Source of the DNA: a virus
IMG/VR virus record: IMGVR_UViG_3300029908_000112
Coordinates: 1-28,966 of that record
Reading direction: 5' to 3' (one strand)
Length of the DNA: 28,966 bases
Under the pieces are notes generated by a model that saw only the letters and a list, made by a program, of their open reading frames with translations, had not been told where the DNA came from and made no database searches. Below, piece by piece: positions 1 through 6,418 of this stretch. The position numbers and the translations under genes are program-made. The first letter of the stretch is position 1. The number at the start of each line of letters is the position of its first letter.

Positions 1-2
1 CT

Positions 3-206
3 AACCTACTTGTTTGTTTTGATGATGGAAATGTTTCGTTTAGCCTTACCAAAGATGAGAGTATTATTTTGGAATCCTACTGGAAAGTCGCAATAGAGCG
101 CAAAAATAAGCCTGTTGAAAAATCTCCTAAATATAAGGAGAACCGTGATAAGGCTTTGGAGATATTGCAAATATGGCTAGGAAACGTAAAGAAAAGCAGG
201 AGTTAA
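3..206 (+). CDS. Partial hypothetical protein (3' end of gene)
   Basis: An open frame enters at the left edge and stops with TAA at 204-206, giving 67 residues of a charged C-terminus (it includes ESYWKVAIERKNKP and a lysine-rich tail ending KKSRS). The start lies outside the window. It overlaps the next gene by 34 nt, more than the 1-11 nt usual here, but the frame has no internal stop and the composition looks coding. I recognise no family. The mix of acidic and basic residues suggests a small soluble protein. Confidence 0.6.
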   Translation, partial: NLLVCFDDGNVSFSLTKDESIILESYWKVAIERKNKPVEKSPKYKENRDKALEILQIWLGNVKKSRS

Positions 207-493
207 TTCCTACACAAAATAATAATGAACGATATCTATCTACACTTCAAAATGAATCAATGATAGCTCTTGGAAAAGCCGTTTTTGATCTTAGAATGGT
301 AGGAAGCAATTTTATTGCTGGCAATATTAGTCCGCAAATTATGTTTCCTATCGATGATGCATATCAAGCATATTTTGACAAAGTAATAGATGAATTATTA
401 AACTGTCATGATTTAAGTATGGATAGGGAAGTTTTTCGGGGTTTACTTAAGATGATGAACACCAAGCGTGGATTTATTAAAGAGGTTGTTTGA
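173..493 (+). CDS. Hypothetical protein, 106 aa
   Basis: The ATG at 173 follows a GGAGATATTGCAAAT stretch that supplies a GGAG ribosome binding site. The protein starts with a very basic segment (MARKRKEKQE) and then appears mostly helical, with hydrophobic patches around residues 28-60. It has no signal peptide or membrane segment. The stop TGA (491-493) shares a base with the ATG of the next gene (TGATG), so the two are probably translationally coupled. I do not recognise the family. Confidence 0.7.
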   Translation: MARKRKEKQELIPTQNNNERYLSTLQNESMIALGKAVFDLRMVGSNFIAGNISPQIMFPIDDAYQAYFDKVIDELLNCHDLSMDREVFRGLLKMMNTKRGFIKEVV

Positions 494-975
494 TGGCTAG
501 ATATGTATTTTATGTTGATAATGAGGTGTATATTCCTTCTTGTTGTACACAATGTTATTTTGTTATTGATGATGATGGTAATGTTTTAGGTAGAGGTGCA
601 TTAACCACAGGCTGGAATGAAGAACCATATCCAGTAGAATTTACTTTAGAAAAAGAAACATATGATAATTTAAGAGTTGTATTTAAAAATAAAACATATA
701 ATGCTTATGTAAAAATGGAGCATAAGTTATACGAATATAATCAAGAAAATATGCATGAACTGTTGCAAGATCTAGAAGCATGTGATTGTGTTTATAGAAT
801 CACAACAAGAAAAGGAATTCCTATTTGGTGGAGATATGCCATATCTCCACCGCGTGGCCCTTGTGAAACAGCATGGCGTGAAGAAATGATCAAAAAGTGG
901 GATGAAACAGCCAAGGCGGCTGATCTTGAATTAAAAGAACCACATAATAAAAAAGTATTTCCAGTAATTTTATAA
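493..975 (+). CDS. Hypothetical protein, 160 aa
   Basis: I start it at ATG 493, which overlaps the upstream TGA by one base; a TTG three bases earlier is less likely. The N-terminus has three cysteines close together (SCCTQC, near residues 16-21) and a short acidic turn DDDGN. The middle alternates charged and aromatic residues, and a WWRY patch lies near residue 113. It reads as a soluble alpha/beta protein. No catalytic motif or known family is visible. The clustered cysteines could bind metal, but there is no second CxxC pair to complete a normal zinc knuckle. Confidence 0.7.
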   Translation: MARYVFYVDNEVYIPSCCTQCYFVIDDDGNVLGRGALTTGWNEEPYPVEFTLEKETYDNLRVVFKNKTYNAYVKMEHKLYEYNQENMHELLQDLEACDCVYRITTRKGIPIWWRYAISPPRGPCETAWREEMIKKWDETAKAADLELKEPHNKKVFPVIL

Positions 976-984
976 GGACATTTT

Positions 985-1530
985 ATGTCACCATATAAAC
1001 AAGGAGAATTAGATTGTACCTGTGGAATTTATTCTGTCATTAATTCCATCAAATATCTTAATGATTTAAATAATAATGAAGGTTCGGTTATTATTGATGA
1101 GATTATCGAACATTATGGAAAGAGATATAATAAAATCACAAAGGAAGGTATTACCTACATTCCAACAGAACTTATTTTAAGAATATTGAAAAGAGGGAAG
1201 AAAACAAAAAAATTAGTTGCTGATATAGAGATACTCAAGCCTAATTTTTCCCTAAATAGTACAGAAACATTTGACATCATTAGAGCAGATTTAAAAAAAT
1301 ACAAAGATAAAATGATTGTATTTGTTGGAATTGTTGATTATGGTATTGGCGCTCACTGGACCTTAATTAATAAAGTTGATAAGAATTTTGCATACTTTTT
1401 TGATTCTGGTAGTATGAGGCGTAGAGTTTTAAAAAACATTATTTTAACCGAAAAAGATGAACACGATCCAACAACTAGAATAACATATATTAAACCTTGC
1501 GAGATACAATATATAATTAAAAATAATTAA
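985..1530 (+). CDS. Papain-like cysteine peptidase fold protein, 181 aa
   Basis: The residues of a papain-like active site can be laid out in order: Gln6 in KQGELDCTCGIY, Cys13 as the most likely nucleophile followed by a helix (GIYSVINSI), His124 in GAHWTLIN, and Asp140 in YFFDSG. The Q...C-G-x-Y / H-W-x-x-I / F-D-S-G arrangement is that of C39-like and related bacterial papain-fold peptidases. At 181 aa it is close to a single domain. There is no signal peptide, so it probably acts in the cytoplasm, as a protease, deconjugase or transglutaminase-like enzyme. RBS AAGGAC precedes ATG 985. It sits just before the lysis genes. The substrate is unknown and the fold call is inferred from motifs only. 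Confidence 0.5.
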   Translation: MSPYKQGELDCTCGIYSVINSIKYLNDLNNNEGSVIIDEIIEHYGKRYNKITKEGITYIPTELILRILKRGKKTKKLVADIEILKPNFSLNSTETFDIIRADLKKYKDKMIVFVGIVDYGIGAHWTLINKVDKNFAYFFDSGSMRRRVLKNIILTEKDEHDPTTRITYIKPCEIQYIIKNN

Positions 1531-1550
1531 GAAAGAAAGAAAGAAATATA

Positions 1551-2039
1551 ATGTCAAACTTTTATTTAGACGTAATCAAAAAAGATCCTCGCTTCCATAC
1601 AAATAATACTATTTCGGATGTTGCATTACTTGAACCGGGAACACGCTCCGCTGTTGAAAAGTTAATCCTTCTTGCACACTCAGAAGGTTATGAACTTAAA
1701 GTTGCTGAAACTTTTCGCTCACAGACTCGACAGCAATATGTTTTTTCAAAAGGATGGTCAAAATTAAAGAATGTTGGTTGTCATGGTTATGGACTAGCAT
1801 GTGATCTCGAATTATATGTCGATGGTAAATATATTGAAGATGGTTCAAAGTACCAGTTCTTGGTTCCGCTTTGTAAACAAGTAGGTTTGGTCTCCGGTAT
1901 CGATTGGGGTCTACCAGATCAGAAACATACATTCCATGATTGGGATCATGTTCAAAGAATTACACTGGCACGTCAGAATTCAGTATTTAATGGTAAATGG
2001 TATCCAGCAGTAGATTATAATCCAGTGACTGATAGATGA
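1551..2039 (+). CDS. M15-family peptidase / endolysin (L-alanyl-D-glutamate type), 162 aa
   Basis: The zinc-ligand pattern of M15 peptidases is visible: His78 and Asp85 in CHGYGLACDLEL (the HxxGxAxD motif) and His133 in DWDHVQ. An ETFRS segment (residues 53-57) matches the conserved ExxRS arginine/serine strand. Length is typical of phage VanX/endolysin-like M15 domains. It has no signal peptide, so a cytoplasmic endolysin would need a holin to reach the wall. RBS GAAAGAAAGAAA precedes ATG 1551. The stop overlaps or abuts the following lysozyme gene, and the pair probably forms a lysis or wall-entry module cutting peptide and glycan bonds of host peptidoglycan. Confidence 0.82.
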   Translation: MSNFYLDVIKKDPRFHTNNTISDVALLEPGTRSAVEKLILLAHSEGYELKVAETFRSQTRQQYVFSKGWSKLKNVGCHGYGLACDLELYVDGKYIEDGSKYQFLVPLCKQVGLVSGIDWGLPDQKHTFHDWDHVQRITLARQNSVFNGKWYPAVDYNPVTDR

Positions 2040-2107
2040 AATTAATAGATTTTTTTAATGGTGTTTCAGTAAACATTCATAAATTTTTTAGGGCAACAGG
2101 AGTTAAC

Positions 2108-2572
2108 ATGACTAACACAACATATTACGCAAATGCAAAAACAATCTATGATTTCTGGATTGATGTAGGATTAACACCAGAACAGTCATGTGGAATGCTT
2201 GCACAGGCAGATGCAGAAAGTTCATTGGACCCAAAGGCTTTTGGTGATAAAGGTCATGCATACGGTCTACATCAAATCCATATGGATAGAATTGTTCTTA
2301 TTCGTGATGGTAATTCTGTTTATGATGGTTGTGGTATTGATATTTCTACTTTCCCTCCACTTGAAGATCAGTTGAATGGTGTTTGGTGGGAATTACAGAA
2401 TTCAAAACATAAGGCACTAGCTTTTATTCAAAGTGCAAAGACAGCAACCGAAGCTGGTAGTCTAGCATGTCAATATTACGAAGTTCCCGGCGCTCCCGGT
2501 CAGCTTGAAAAGCGTGGTGTTCTGGCACAGAAGTGGTTCGATTATTTTAATAAACCTGCTAAAACTTCTTGA
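2108..2572 (+). CDS. Phage tail-lysozyme-like muramidase, 154 aa
   Basis: The segment around TPEQSCGMLAQADAESSLDP followed by AYGLHQIH matches the phage tail lysozyme family (PF18013 type), where an A-E-S-x-x-(D/N)P motif carries the catalytic Glu and the GLxQ(I/W)H strand lines the cleft. I chose ATG 2108 because AGGAG lies 5 nt upstream. An in-frame ATG at 2036, overlapping the upstream stop (ATGA), would add 24 residues and cannot be excluded. The enzyme is expected to hydrolyse the MurNAc-GlcNAc bond. No transmembrane segment is seen. It follows the M15 peptidase directly and is the last gene before a promoter and tRNA region. Confidence 0.75.
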   Translation: MTNTTYYANAKTIYDFWIDVGLTPEQSCGMLAQADAESSLDPKAFGDKGHAYGLHQIHMDRIVLIRDGNSVYDGCGIDISTFPPLEDQLNGVWWELQNSKHKALAFIQSAKTATEAGSLACQYYEVPGAPGQLEKRGVLAQKWFDYFNKPAKTS

Positions 2573-2597
2573 CAGATTATATAAATAAGATTAGACT
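2569..2597 (+). promoter_or_regulatory. Sigma70-like promoter upstream of tRNA-Asn
   Basis: TTGACA (2569-2574), a 17-nt spacer and TAGACT (2592-2597). It overlaps the stop codon of the lysozyme gene and points at tRNA-Asn. The -35 is perfect and the -10 is moderate. Confidence 0.5.
2580..2587 (+). promoter_or_regulatory. T4-type late promoter octamer TATAAATA
   Basis: An exact TATAAATA lies inside the spacer of the sigma70-like promoter, so early and late polymerase could start nearly the same transcript. A gp33-like coactivator at the right end of the window supports T4-style late transcription. Confidence 0.45.
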
Positions 2598-2624
2598 ATG
2601 AAAGTAATCAGGAAATAAAAGGTT

Positions 2625-2700
2625 TTCCCGGTAGCTCAGTTGGTAGAGCAAGCGCCTGTTAAGCGAAAGGTCATTGGTTCGAATCCAGTCCGGGGAGCCA
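2625..2700 (+). tRNA. tRNA-Asn (GTT)
   Basis: A full 76-nt cloverleaf: acceptor TTCCCGG/CCGGGGA (one G-U), D stem GCTC/GAGC with the GG loop motif, anticodon loop CTGTTAA (anticodon GTT, U33 present), T arm ATTGG-TTCGAAT-CCAGT, discriminator G and encoded CCA. The anticodon stem is weak: the outer two pairs of AGCGC/GCGAA are A-A and G-A mismatches, leaving three G-C pairs next to the loop. Confidence 0.9.
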
Positions 2701-2717
2701 TTTTAAAGGTATGAAAA

Positions 2718-2915
2718 ATGTATGAAGATTTGAAATTTAATCCACTTCAAGCTGTACAGAAGGTAAAGGGTTATCAATGGCCAGGAGTTGTTGTTTCCGC
2801 CTTTCATACGCTTGATGGAAAGGCTCGTTATGTTGTTGAATGTACGGTGCCAGCCGTAGCAGGTGCACTGCATATCTTCTCTGGTGATCAATTAGAATTA
2901 ATTAAGATAAGATAA
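2718..2915 (+). CDS. Small conserved-looking hypothetical protein, 65 aa
   Basis: ATG 2718 lies just after tRNA-Asn, with AAAGG about 10 nt upstream; another ATG is at 2711 in a different frame. The protein (…KGYQWPGVVVSAFHTLDG… then YVVECTVP…GALHIF…) reads as a compact beta-rich domain with no membrane segment. Similar short proteins with a YVVECxVPxxxGALHIF strand occur in alphaproteobacterial phages and genomes, as far as I recall, but no function is known to me. It is sandwiched between two tRNA genes, so it is probably cotranscribed with them. Confidence 0.75.
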   Translation: MYEDLKFNPLQAVQKVKGYQWPGVVVSAFHTLDGKARYVVECTVPAVAGALHIFSGDQLELIKIR

Positions 2916-2922
2916 AATAAAT

Positions 2923-2993
2923 GGCTGTGGTATGGTACATTTCAGGAACTTCAAATCCACGAAATAAGGGTTCTATTCCCTTCACGGTCTCCA
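2923..2993 (+). tRNA. Degenerate tRNA-like gene, anticodon loop reads UCA
   Basis: The 71-nt element has a good acceptor stem (GGCTGTG/CACGGTC with two G-U pairs), a perfect T arm (AAGGG-TTCTATT-CCCTT), discriminator T and encoded CCA. The middle is short: the D arm is reduced to about TGG-TACATT-TCA, and the anticodon stem is only GGA/TCC around ACTTCAAA. Counting from the 3' side of the loop gives U33 and anticodon TCA, which would read the UGA stop codon. Several genes here end in TGA, so general recoding is not in use. It may be a suppressor-type tRNA, a decaying tRNA or a tRNA mimic. Confidence 0.45.
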
Positions 2994-2998
2994 TTTTC

Positions 2999-3006
2999 TA
3001 TAAATA
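2999..3006 (+). promoter_or_regulatory. T4-type late promoter octamer TATAAATA
   Basis: An exact octamer just after the tRNA-like gene and 115 nt upstream of the next gene. The rest of the gap (3007-3117) has a small AGGAT/ATCCT hairpin at 3041-3057 and otherwise nothing I recognise. Confidence 0.5.
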
Positions 3007-3121
3007 GAATGAAACTAATAAAAGGAAATAATAGGATGTATTGAATCCTCAATTAGAGCACCTCCATAGTTATACAATATGAACTGCAAATAAAATGACA
3101 TTAAACTAACGGAGAACTAAA

Positions 3122-3694
3122 ATGAAAGAACTTCTACTCAGAGTTAAGATTAAATCACTAACTGAAGAAACCAAGATCATTCGTCATGAAGATCGTGTCG
3201 CAAAGTGGCATGCACATGCTGCCCGAAACAGGGCGAAGCAGGAAATGGCTGAAAAGCATGAACTGCATAATTTCAATCTTCACCATCATCGCATCGTAGA
3301 TATTAGAGAAGAAGCACGTGCATCTCATCTTGCATATGGTTTCCTTCGCGGAAAGTCTTATCGTGAGATGGAACATTTTTCCTATACGCAGCCAAATTGG
3401 TATAAGATTGAAAAGATGATCAGCAAGTATTGCGATCAGGATTGGCGCACCGTTGGACAGAGATTTGCCCAGTGGAAAGATGAAGCACTTTGTGGTATTA
3501 AGGAAGTTCCTAATGGTGGTGTTGAGTTTTATAATGGATCATTTACTATTCGACCACAGCCACATTCAATTAAGGTGGTAACTCCTTGGTTGATTCGTTA
3601 TTATGCTAATTTCGTTGCTTATAACGAAGCAGTTGTGGAGTCAAGGAAGCAGGTTCTTCCCAAGAATCCTAAATTTGTTGAAGCTGTAATCTAA
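3122..3694 (+). CDS. Conserved hypothetical phage protein, 190 aa
   Basis: ATG 3122 follows a clear ACGGAGAAC ribosome binding site. The first half is helical and highly charged, with a histidine-rich stretch (HELHNFNLHHHRIVDIREEAR, residues ~45-65) leading into HLAYGFLRGKSYREME; the second half is a more globular domain with several aromatic residues. A basic helical start followed by VVDxRxEAR…LAYGFLRG is, from memory, shared by many alphaproteobacterial and phage proteins of unknown function. It has no membrane segment. A strong hairpin terminator begins at its stop codon, so it ends a transcription unit that may start at the late octamer upstream. Confidence 0.8.
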   Translation: MKELLLRVKIKSLTEETKIIRHEDRVAKWHAHAARNRAKQEMAEKHELHNFNLHHHRIVDIREEARASHLAYGFLRGKSYREMEHFSYTQPNWYKIEKMISKYCDQDWRTVGQRFAQWKDEALCGIKEVPNGGVEFYNGSFTIRPQPHSIKVVTPWLIRYYANFVAYNEAVVESRKQVLPKNPKFVEAVI

Positions 3695-3728
3695 TATGAT
3701 GGGAGATTATCTCCCATCATATTTTAAT
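3693..3728 (+). terminator. Intrinsic terminator-like hairpin
   Basis: A perfect 14-bp stem (3693-3706 with 3710-3723) has a 3-nt loop, followed by TTTAATAA. The hairpin overlaps the stop codon of the 190-aa gene. The U tract is weak but the stem is very stable. Confidence 0.75.
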
Positions 3729-3745
3729 AATGTGAGGAAAATGAT

Positions 3746-4072
3746 ATGATTGATTGTGAATTTAAAGTTGGTGATAAGGTTGAACTTATTGAAAAATATG
3801 GTTCTAGACCAGTGGGATTTAGAGGTACTGTTAGTCACATTAGAAAAGGTATTAGTATTCCTGGTGAGGAATATCTTGTTGAGATTGAAAAGTCTGATAT
3901 GTCTTTTGAATGTTTTTATAAGCGTTTGAAGAAAGTTTCAGACAAATATGCTGTGATTGAGGTTTCTAAAACTCCAAATTACATTTCAAGTGGTCTTGCT
4001 GGTGAATATGCTTCATATCAAGATGCGCTAGATTCAGCACAAAATCTTGCAAAAAAAATGCACAGAATTTAA
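3746..4072 (+). CDS. KOW/SH3-like protein, C-terminus lost by a frameshift at an A8 run
   Basis: ATG 3746 follows GTGAGGAAA. Residues 3-40 (FKVGDKVELIEKYG…GFRGTVSHIR) have the KOW/SH3 barrel pattern GDxVxL…G..GTV. The protein is a paralogue of the gene at 4152, but as read it stops after LAKKMHRI. Moving +1 at the A-run 4051-4058 continues the frame as CTEFKYYVVKILTLVETEEP… to a stop at 4140-4142, which aligns well with the paralogue's YCYYIVKLLSKAQSEKPK tail. So the full protein should be about 131 aa, and this copy has one A too many or uses slippage. The function is probably nucleic-acid or protein binding, inferred only. Confidence 0.7.
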   Translation: MIDCEFKVGDKVELIEKYGSRPVGFRGTVSHIRKGISIPGEEYLVEIEKSDMSFECFYKRLKKVSDKYAVIEVSKTPNYISSGLAGEYASYQDALDSAQNLAKKMHRI

Positions 4073-4151
4073 GTATTATGTAGTAAAGATACTCACACTT
4101 GTAGAAACTGAAGAACCAAAAGTAATTGTAACTACCCTTTAAGGGAATATT

Positions 4152-4526
4152 ATGACTGATTATAAAGCTGGTGATAGAGTTGAAATGATTGAAGATTATA
4201 CCGCCCAATCTATGACAGGAGATAAAGGAACTATTCGTAAACAAGAATTTGATATCGTCTATGTTAATATGGACAATCATGCTACTATTGCTTGTTACAC
4301 TACACGAGTAAAACCAATTTCTCTTGGTGGTGTATTTGCAGTATTTGAAACCACCATTGATGGAGGATATACTACTGGTATTGTTGAGAAATATAATTCT
4401 GAAAAAGAAGCACAGGAAGGTGCAGAATTATTTGCTGCAGAATCTCAAGAATATTGTTATTATATTGTAAAACTACTTTCCAAGGCACAATCAGAAAAGC
4501 CAAAAGTTACCATTACTAAGTTTTGA
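4152..4526 (+). CDS. KOW/SH3-like protein, 124 aa
   Basis: The start ATG 4152 has AAGGGAATATT upstream. The N-terminus (YKAGDRVEMIEDYTA…TGDKGTIRKQ) gives the same GDxV…G.KGT barrel signature as the 3746 gene, followed by a second region (GGVFAVFETTIDGGYTTGI) and a helix carrying EKEAQEGAELFAAESQ, ending in a VKLLSKAQ…VTITKF strand. The two genes look like a tandem duplication that has diverged. It has no catalytic residues or membrane segment. The role is unknown; similar small barrels in phages often bind nucleic acid or polymerase. Confidence 0.78.
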   Translation: MTDYKAGDRVEMIEDYTAQSMTGDKGTIRKQEFDIVYVNMDNHATIACYTTRVKPISLGGVFAVFETTIDGGYTTGIVEKYNSEKEAQEGAELFAAESQEYCYYIVKLLSKAQSEKPKVTITKF

Positions 4527-4537
4527 AAGGAAAATAA

Positions 4538-4716
4538 ATGACAAAATTTTATATGGATAGTAAGCCGAGTCTTGTTGGTGATGCATTTGTTTGGCAGAAA
4601 AAAAGTTGGTTGGTAAGTTATGTGTTACATGTGATACACTTGAACGTGCTTCCATGCGCTCAAAATACACAGGTGAAATTCTTCGTGAGATTCGTGCTGA
4701 TGGAAAGCATCGCTAA
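4538..4716 (+). pseudogene. Small protein gene with a frameshift at an A7 run
   Basis: From ATG 4538 (RBS AAAGGAAA) the frame reads MTKFYMDSKPSLVGDAFVWQKK and then, as written, an unlikely hydrophobic tail ending at 4723. If one A is added to the seven at 4588-4594, the frame instead continues KKLVGKLCVTCDTLERASMR and on to …EIRADGKHR with TAA at 4714-4716. That is a coherent 59-residue basic protein with a CxxC pair. So the intact gene was probably 4538-4716 and is either disrupted, mis-sequenced in the homopolymer, or expressed through slippage. No family recognised. Confidence 0.55.
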
Positions 4717-4741
4717 GTTTTAATTGAAAAGGAAATATAAA

Positions 4742-4927
4742 ATGTCTAGTAATCATGTCGTAGGTATGCGTGTCTCTGATAAGGAACCGTTGAATATGCT
4801 GAATATGAAGCCATATCGCACACCTTCACAGAAGGAAGAAGCTCGTGCGAATGCAAAGAAGGGTAAGGACGGAACTTGGCATTCCACTGCACCTGTTTCC
4901 CATCATGTTCGTCCGAAGGATGCTTGA
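4742..4927 (+). CDS. Small basic hypothetical protein, 61 aa
   Basis: ATG 4742 has GGAAATATAA upstream with good spacing. The protein is basic and polar, with a run of Lys/Arg/Ala (QKEEARANAKKGKDG, residues ~34-48) likely to be one helix and a His-rich C-terminus (SHHVRPKDA). It has no hydrophobic core for a membrane segment. It is possibly a small nucleic-acid-binding or structural accessory protein; this is a guess from charge alone. It overlaps nothing but is followed two bases later by the next ATG. Confidence 0.65.
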   Translation: MSSNHVVGMRVSDKEPLNMLNMKPYRTPSQKEEARANAKKGKDGTWHSTAPVSHHVRPKDA

Positions 4928-4928
4928 T

Positions 4929-5201
4929 ATGAGCGCCGATAACTTTGTTGCCCTTCTACAGACCAAAAATGAATTCCGGGTTATGAAGGCACAGTGTTTT
5001 GAAAACCTTCTTAATGAGGAAGGTTATTATTCACCACAGAAGGTGTATGATGCTTTCTCTAATACCAAGCCAATTATTGATCAGCTTGAAGCAGGGTTGT
5101 ACGCAGAACAGCTTGAAAATGAAGACGAAAATACCGAATATGGTATCTTTGTTATCTCATTTTCTGATGTTCCTTTTGAATCTCTTTCGGTTTTTGAATA
5201 A
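4929..5201 (+). CDS. Acidic hypothetical protein, 90 aa
   Basis: I place the start at ATG 4929 because GAAGGA lies 8 nt upstream. An in-frame ATG at 4920, inside the previous gene, is too close to that site. The product is acidic and helical (ENLLNEEGYY…IIDQLEAGLYAEQLENEDEN), followed by a beta-like segment YGIFVISFSDVPFESLSVF. It has no cysteine pairs or membrane segments. It sits directly before the glutaredoxin gene in what looks like one operon. I do not recognise it. Confidence 0.7.
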   Translation: MSADNFVALLQTKNEFRVMKAQCFENLLNEEGYYSPQKVYDAFSNTKPIIDQLEAGLYAEQLENEDENTEYGIFVISFSDVPFESLSVFE

Positions 5202-5218
5202 TTAAAGGAATATATAAT

Positions 5219-5443
5219 ATGCTTATTGAAGTCTATTCACGAAAGGGTTGCGAGTATTGTGTTAAGGCTAAGAAGCTCCTAAAAAATAGGAATCTGCCTT
5301 ATACAGAATATCTCGTAGGTGAAGATCTTACTATTGCGGAAACAAAAAGTTTGTTTCCAGGTGTTACAATACTTCCAATTATTAAGGTTGACGGAAAGTA
5401 TATTGGGGGGTTCCAACAACTTCTGTTGATTTTAAATAAATGA
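5219..5443 (+). CDS. Glutaredoxin-like protein, 74 aa
   Basis: It shows the glutaredoxin/NrdH pattern: beta strand IEVYSR, redox site CEYC (Cys11 and Cys14), the cis-proline strand ILPIIKVDG, and the GGFQQL motif near the C-terminus that holds the helix. Length is normal for phage glutaredoxins. It likely reduces disulfides with glutathione or thioredoxin reductase, for instance supplying electrons to ribonucleotide reductase for phage deoxynucleotide synthesis. RBS AAAGGAATATATA precedes ATG 5219. The dithiol CxxC form favours full oxidoreductase activity over a monothiol iron-sulfur role. Confidence 0.9.
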   Translation: MLIEVYSRKGCEYCVKAKKLLKNRNLPYTEYLVGEDLTIAETKSLFPGVTILPIIKVDGKYIGGFQQLLLILNK

Positions 5444-5462
5444 CCATTTTAGGATTAAATTC

Positions 5463-5582
5463 ATGCACGGACTAATGTATTATATGATGCTATGTTTGCA
5501 TCTACAGCAAGGAATGCTGAAGTCTTATTTGAAGATTCAGCAGCAGGAATTCCGTAAGAAATTAAACAAGAAGGATAAATGA
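5463..5582 (+). CDS. Small hypothetical protein, 39 aa
   Basis: The frame from ATG 5463 has AGGA nine bases upstream. It starts with a hydrophobic, Met-rich stretch (MHGLMYYMMLCLHLQQGML) and ends with a very basic tail (FRKKLNKKDK). This may be a membrane-associated micropeptide or simply a small helical protein. The stop at 5580-5582 is one base before the TTG start of the next gene, fitting the tight packing of the region. Confidence 0.5.
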   Translation: MHGLMYYMMLCLHLQQGMLKSYLKIQQQEFRKKLNKKDK

Positions 5583-5583
5583 T

Positions 5584-5874
5584 TTGTCAGGTATAGTCGA
5601 TAGAAATGCCTTCCTCGCAGATTTGAGGGAAGGCATTATGGAAGTAATCTTCACAAAGGTGGATGGTTCTAATCGAATCTTAAATTGTACGCTTAATAGA
5701 TTTGTGGTTCCACCGCCACCTGTTCTGTCTGAAGAAGAACAGGCTAAGAAAGATGCCAAGAAGCCACGTAAGGTAAACCCTGATGTGTGTGCTGTTTGGG
5801 ATGTAGATTTGAAGGAATGGCGTTCATTCCGTTATGATTCGGTTGTATCTGTACAGTCGCGTTATACCACCTAA
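5584..5874 (+). CDS. WYL_2/DUF2693-like SH3-fold phage protein, 96 aa, TTG start
   Basis: The sequence REGIMEVIFTKVDGSNR…CTLN early on and AVWDVDLKEWRSFRYDSVVS near the end match the T4-like phage DUF2693 family, described as a WYL-like small SH3 barrel that also occurs in cyanophages. A central proline-rich and charged linker (VPPPPVLSEEEQAKK) joins the two halves. The only usable start is TTG 5584, with AAGGAT nine bases before it. Its role is unknown; WYL-like barrels often bind nucleic acid or nucleotides. It is followed by the 3'-phosphatase gene. Confidence 0.75.
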   Translation: MSGIVDRNAFLADLREGIMEVIFTKVDGSNRILNCTLNRFVVPPPPVLSEEEQAKKDAKKPRKVNPDVCAVWDVDLKEWRSFRYDSVVSVQSRYTT

Positions 5875-5885
5875 AGGAATATATT

Positions 5886-6323
5886 TTGGATATAGTATGC
5901 GACTTGGATGGGACAATTTGTGATTGCTCCCATCGTATTCATTATATCAGGTCTAAGCCAAAGAATTGGCGAGCTTTCTTTGCTGGTATTCCAGATGATA
6001 CAGTTCATGAAGACATCCATGATCTTGTGTGGGCACTTTCAAGAGATGGACATCAAATTATTCTTTGTACGGGTCGTGAAGAAGAAAACAGAGAAGCAAC
6101 AGAGAATTGGTTGATTATGAATGTGAATTTTGAGTGGGAAAAGCTGTATATGCGTCCACCTAAAGATAATCGTCCTGATTCAATTGTTAAGGTCGAACTT
6201 CTTGCGCAGATGCGTAATGATGGGTTCTCCCCAACTCTAGCAATAGATGATCGACAGCAGGTTGTCGATGCATTTAGGGCTGCAGGACTTCGTGTCCTGC
6301 AGGTTGCAAAAGGAGATTTCTAA
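5886..6323 (+). CDS. pseT: Polynucleotide 3'-phosphatase (C-terminal half of T4-type PNK), 145 aa
   Basis: The N-terminus carries the HAD nucleophile motif VCDLDGT (Asp6, Asp8), followed by CTGREE (motif II) and AIDDRQQVV (acidic motif). The C-terminus ARGLRV-type ending (LRVLQVAKGDF) closely matches the end of the T4 PseT phosphatase domain, which ends in …QVASGDF. It therefore should remove 3'-phosphate or 2',3'-cyclic phosphate from cut RNA. In T4 this domain is fused to the kinase; here the kinase is a separate gene at 8591. The start is TTG 5886 with AAAGGA upstream and no nearby ATG in frame. Confidence 0.85.
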   Translation: MDIVCDLDGTICDCSHRIHYIRSKPKNWRAFFAGIPDDTVHEDIHDLVWALSRDGHQIILCTGREEENREATENWLIMNVNFEWEKLYMRPPKDNRPDSIVKVELLAQMRNDGFSPTLAIDDRQQVVDAFRAAGLRVLQVAKGDF

Positions 6324-6415
6324 TGCGTCGATTTTTAATCCTTTGTTTTTGTTGGTTATGTCAATTTCTTCCAGAGTCTTTATTAGATAAGTTGGGTAAA
6401 AAATATAGAGGTTAA
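6323..6415 (+). CDS. Small hydrophobic peptide, 30 aa
   Basis: ATG 6323 overlaps the preceding stop (TAATG) and follows a very good AAAGGAGA ribosome site, so translation is likely. The product MRRFLILCFCWLCQFLPES begins with a short positively charged and hydrophobic stretch long enough to be a membrane anchor or signal-like segment, then a polar end. It may be a small membrane peptide; no family can be assigned at this size. Confidence 0.5.
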   Translation: MRRFLILCFCWLCQFLPESLLDKLGKKYRG

Positions 6416-6418
6416 AAA

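Noticed and set aside
4582-4600. A classical -1 slippery heptamer (A AAA AAG) for the 4538 gene
   Set aside because: The A-run is not in the right phase for the canonical heptamer in the zero frame and no clear downstream stimulator is seen; homopolymer error or polymerase slippage is more likely.
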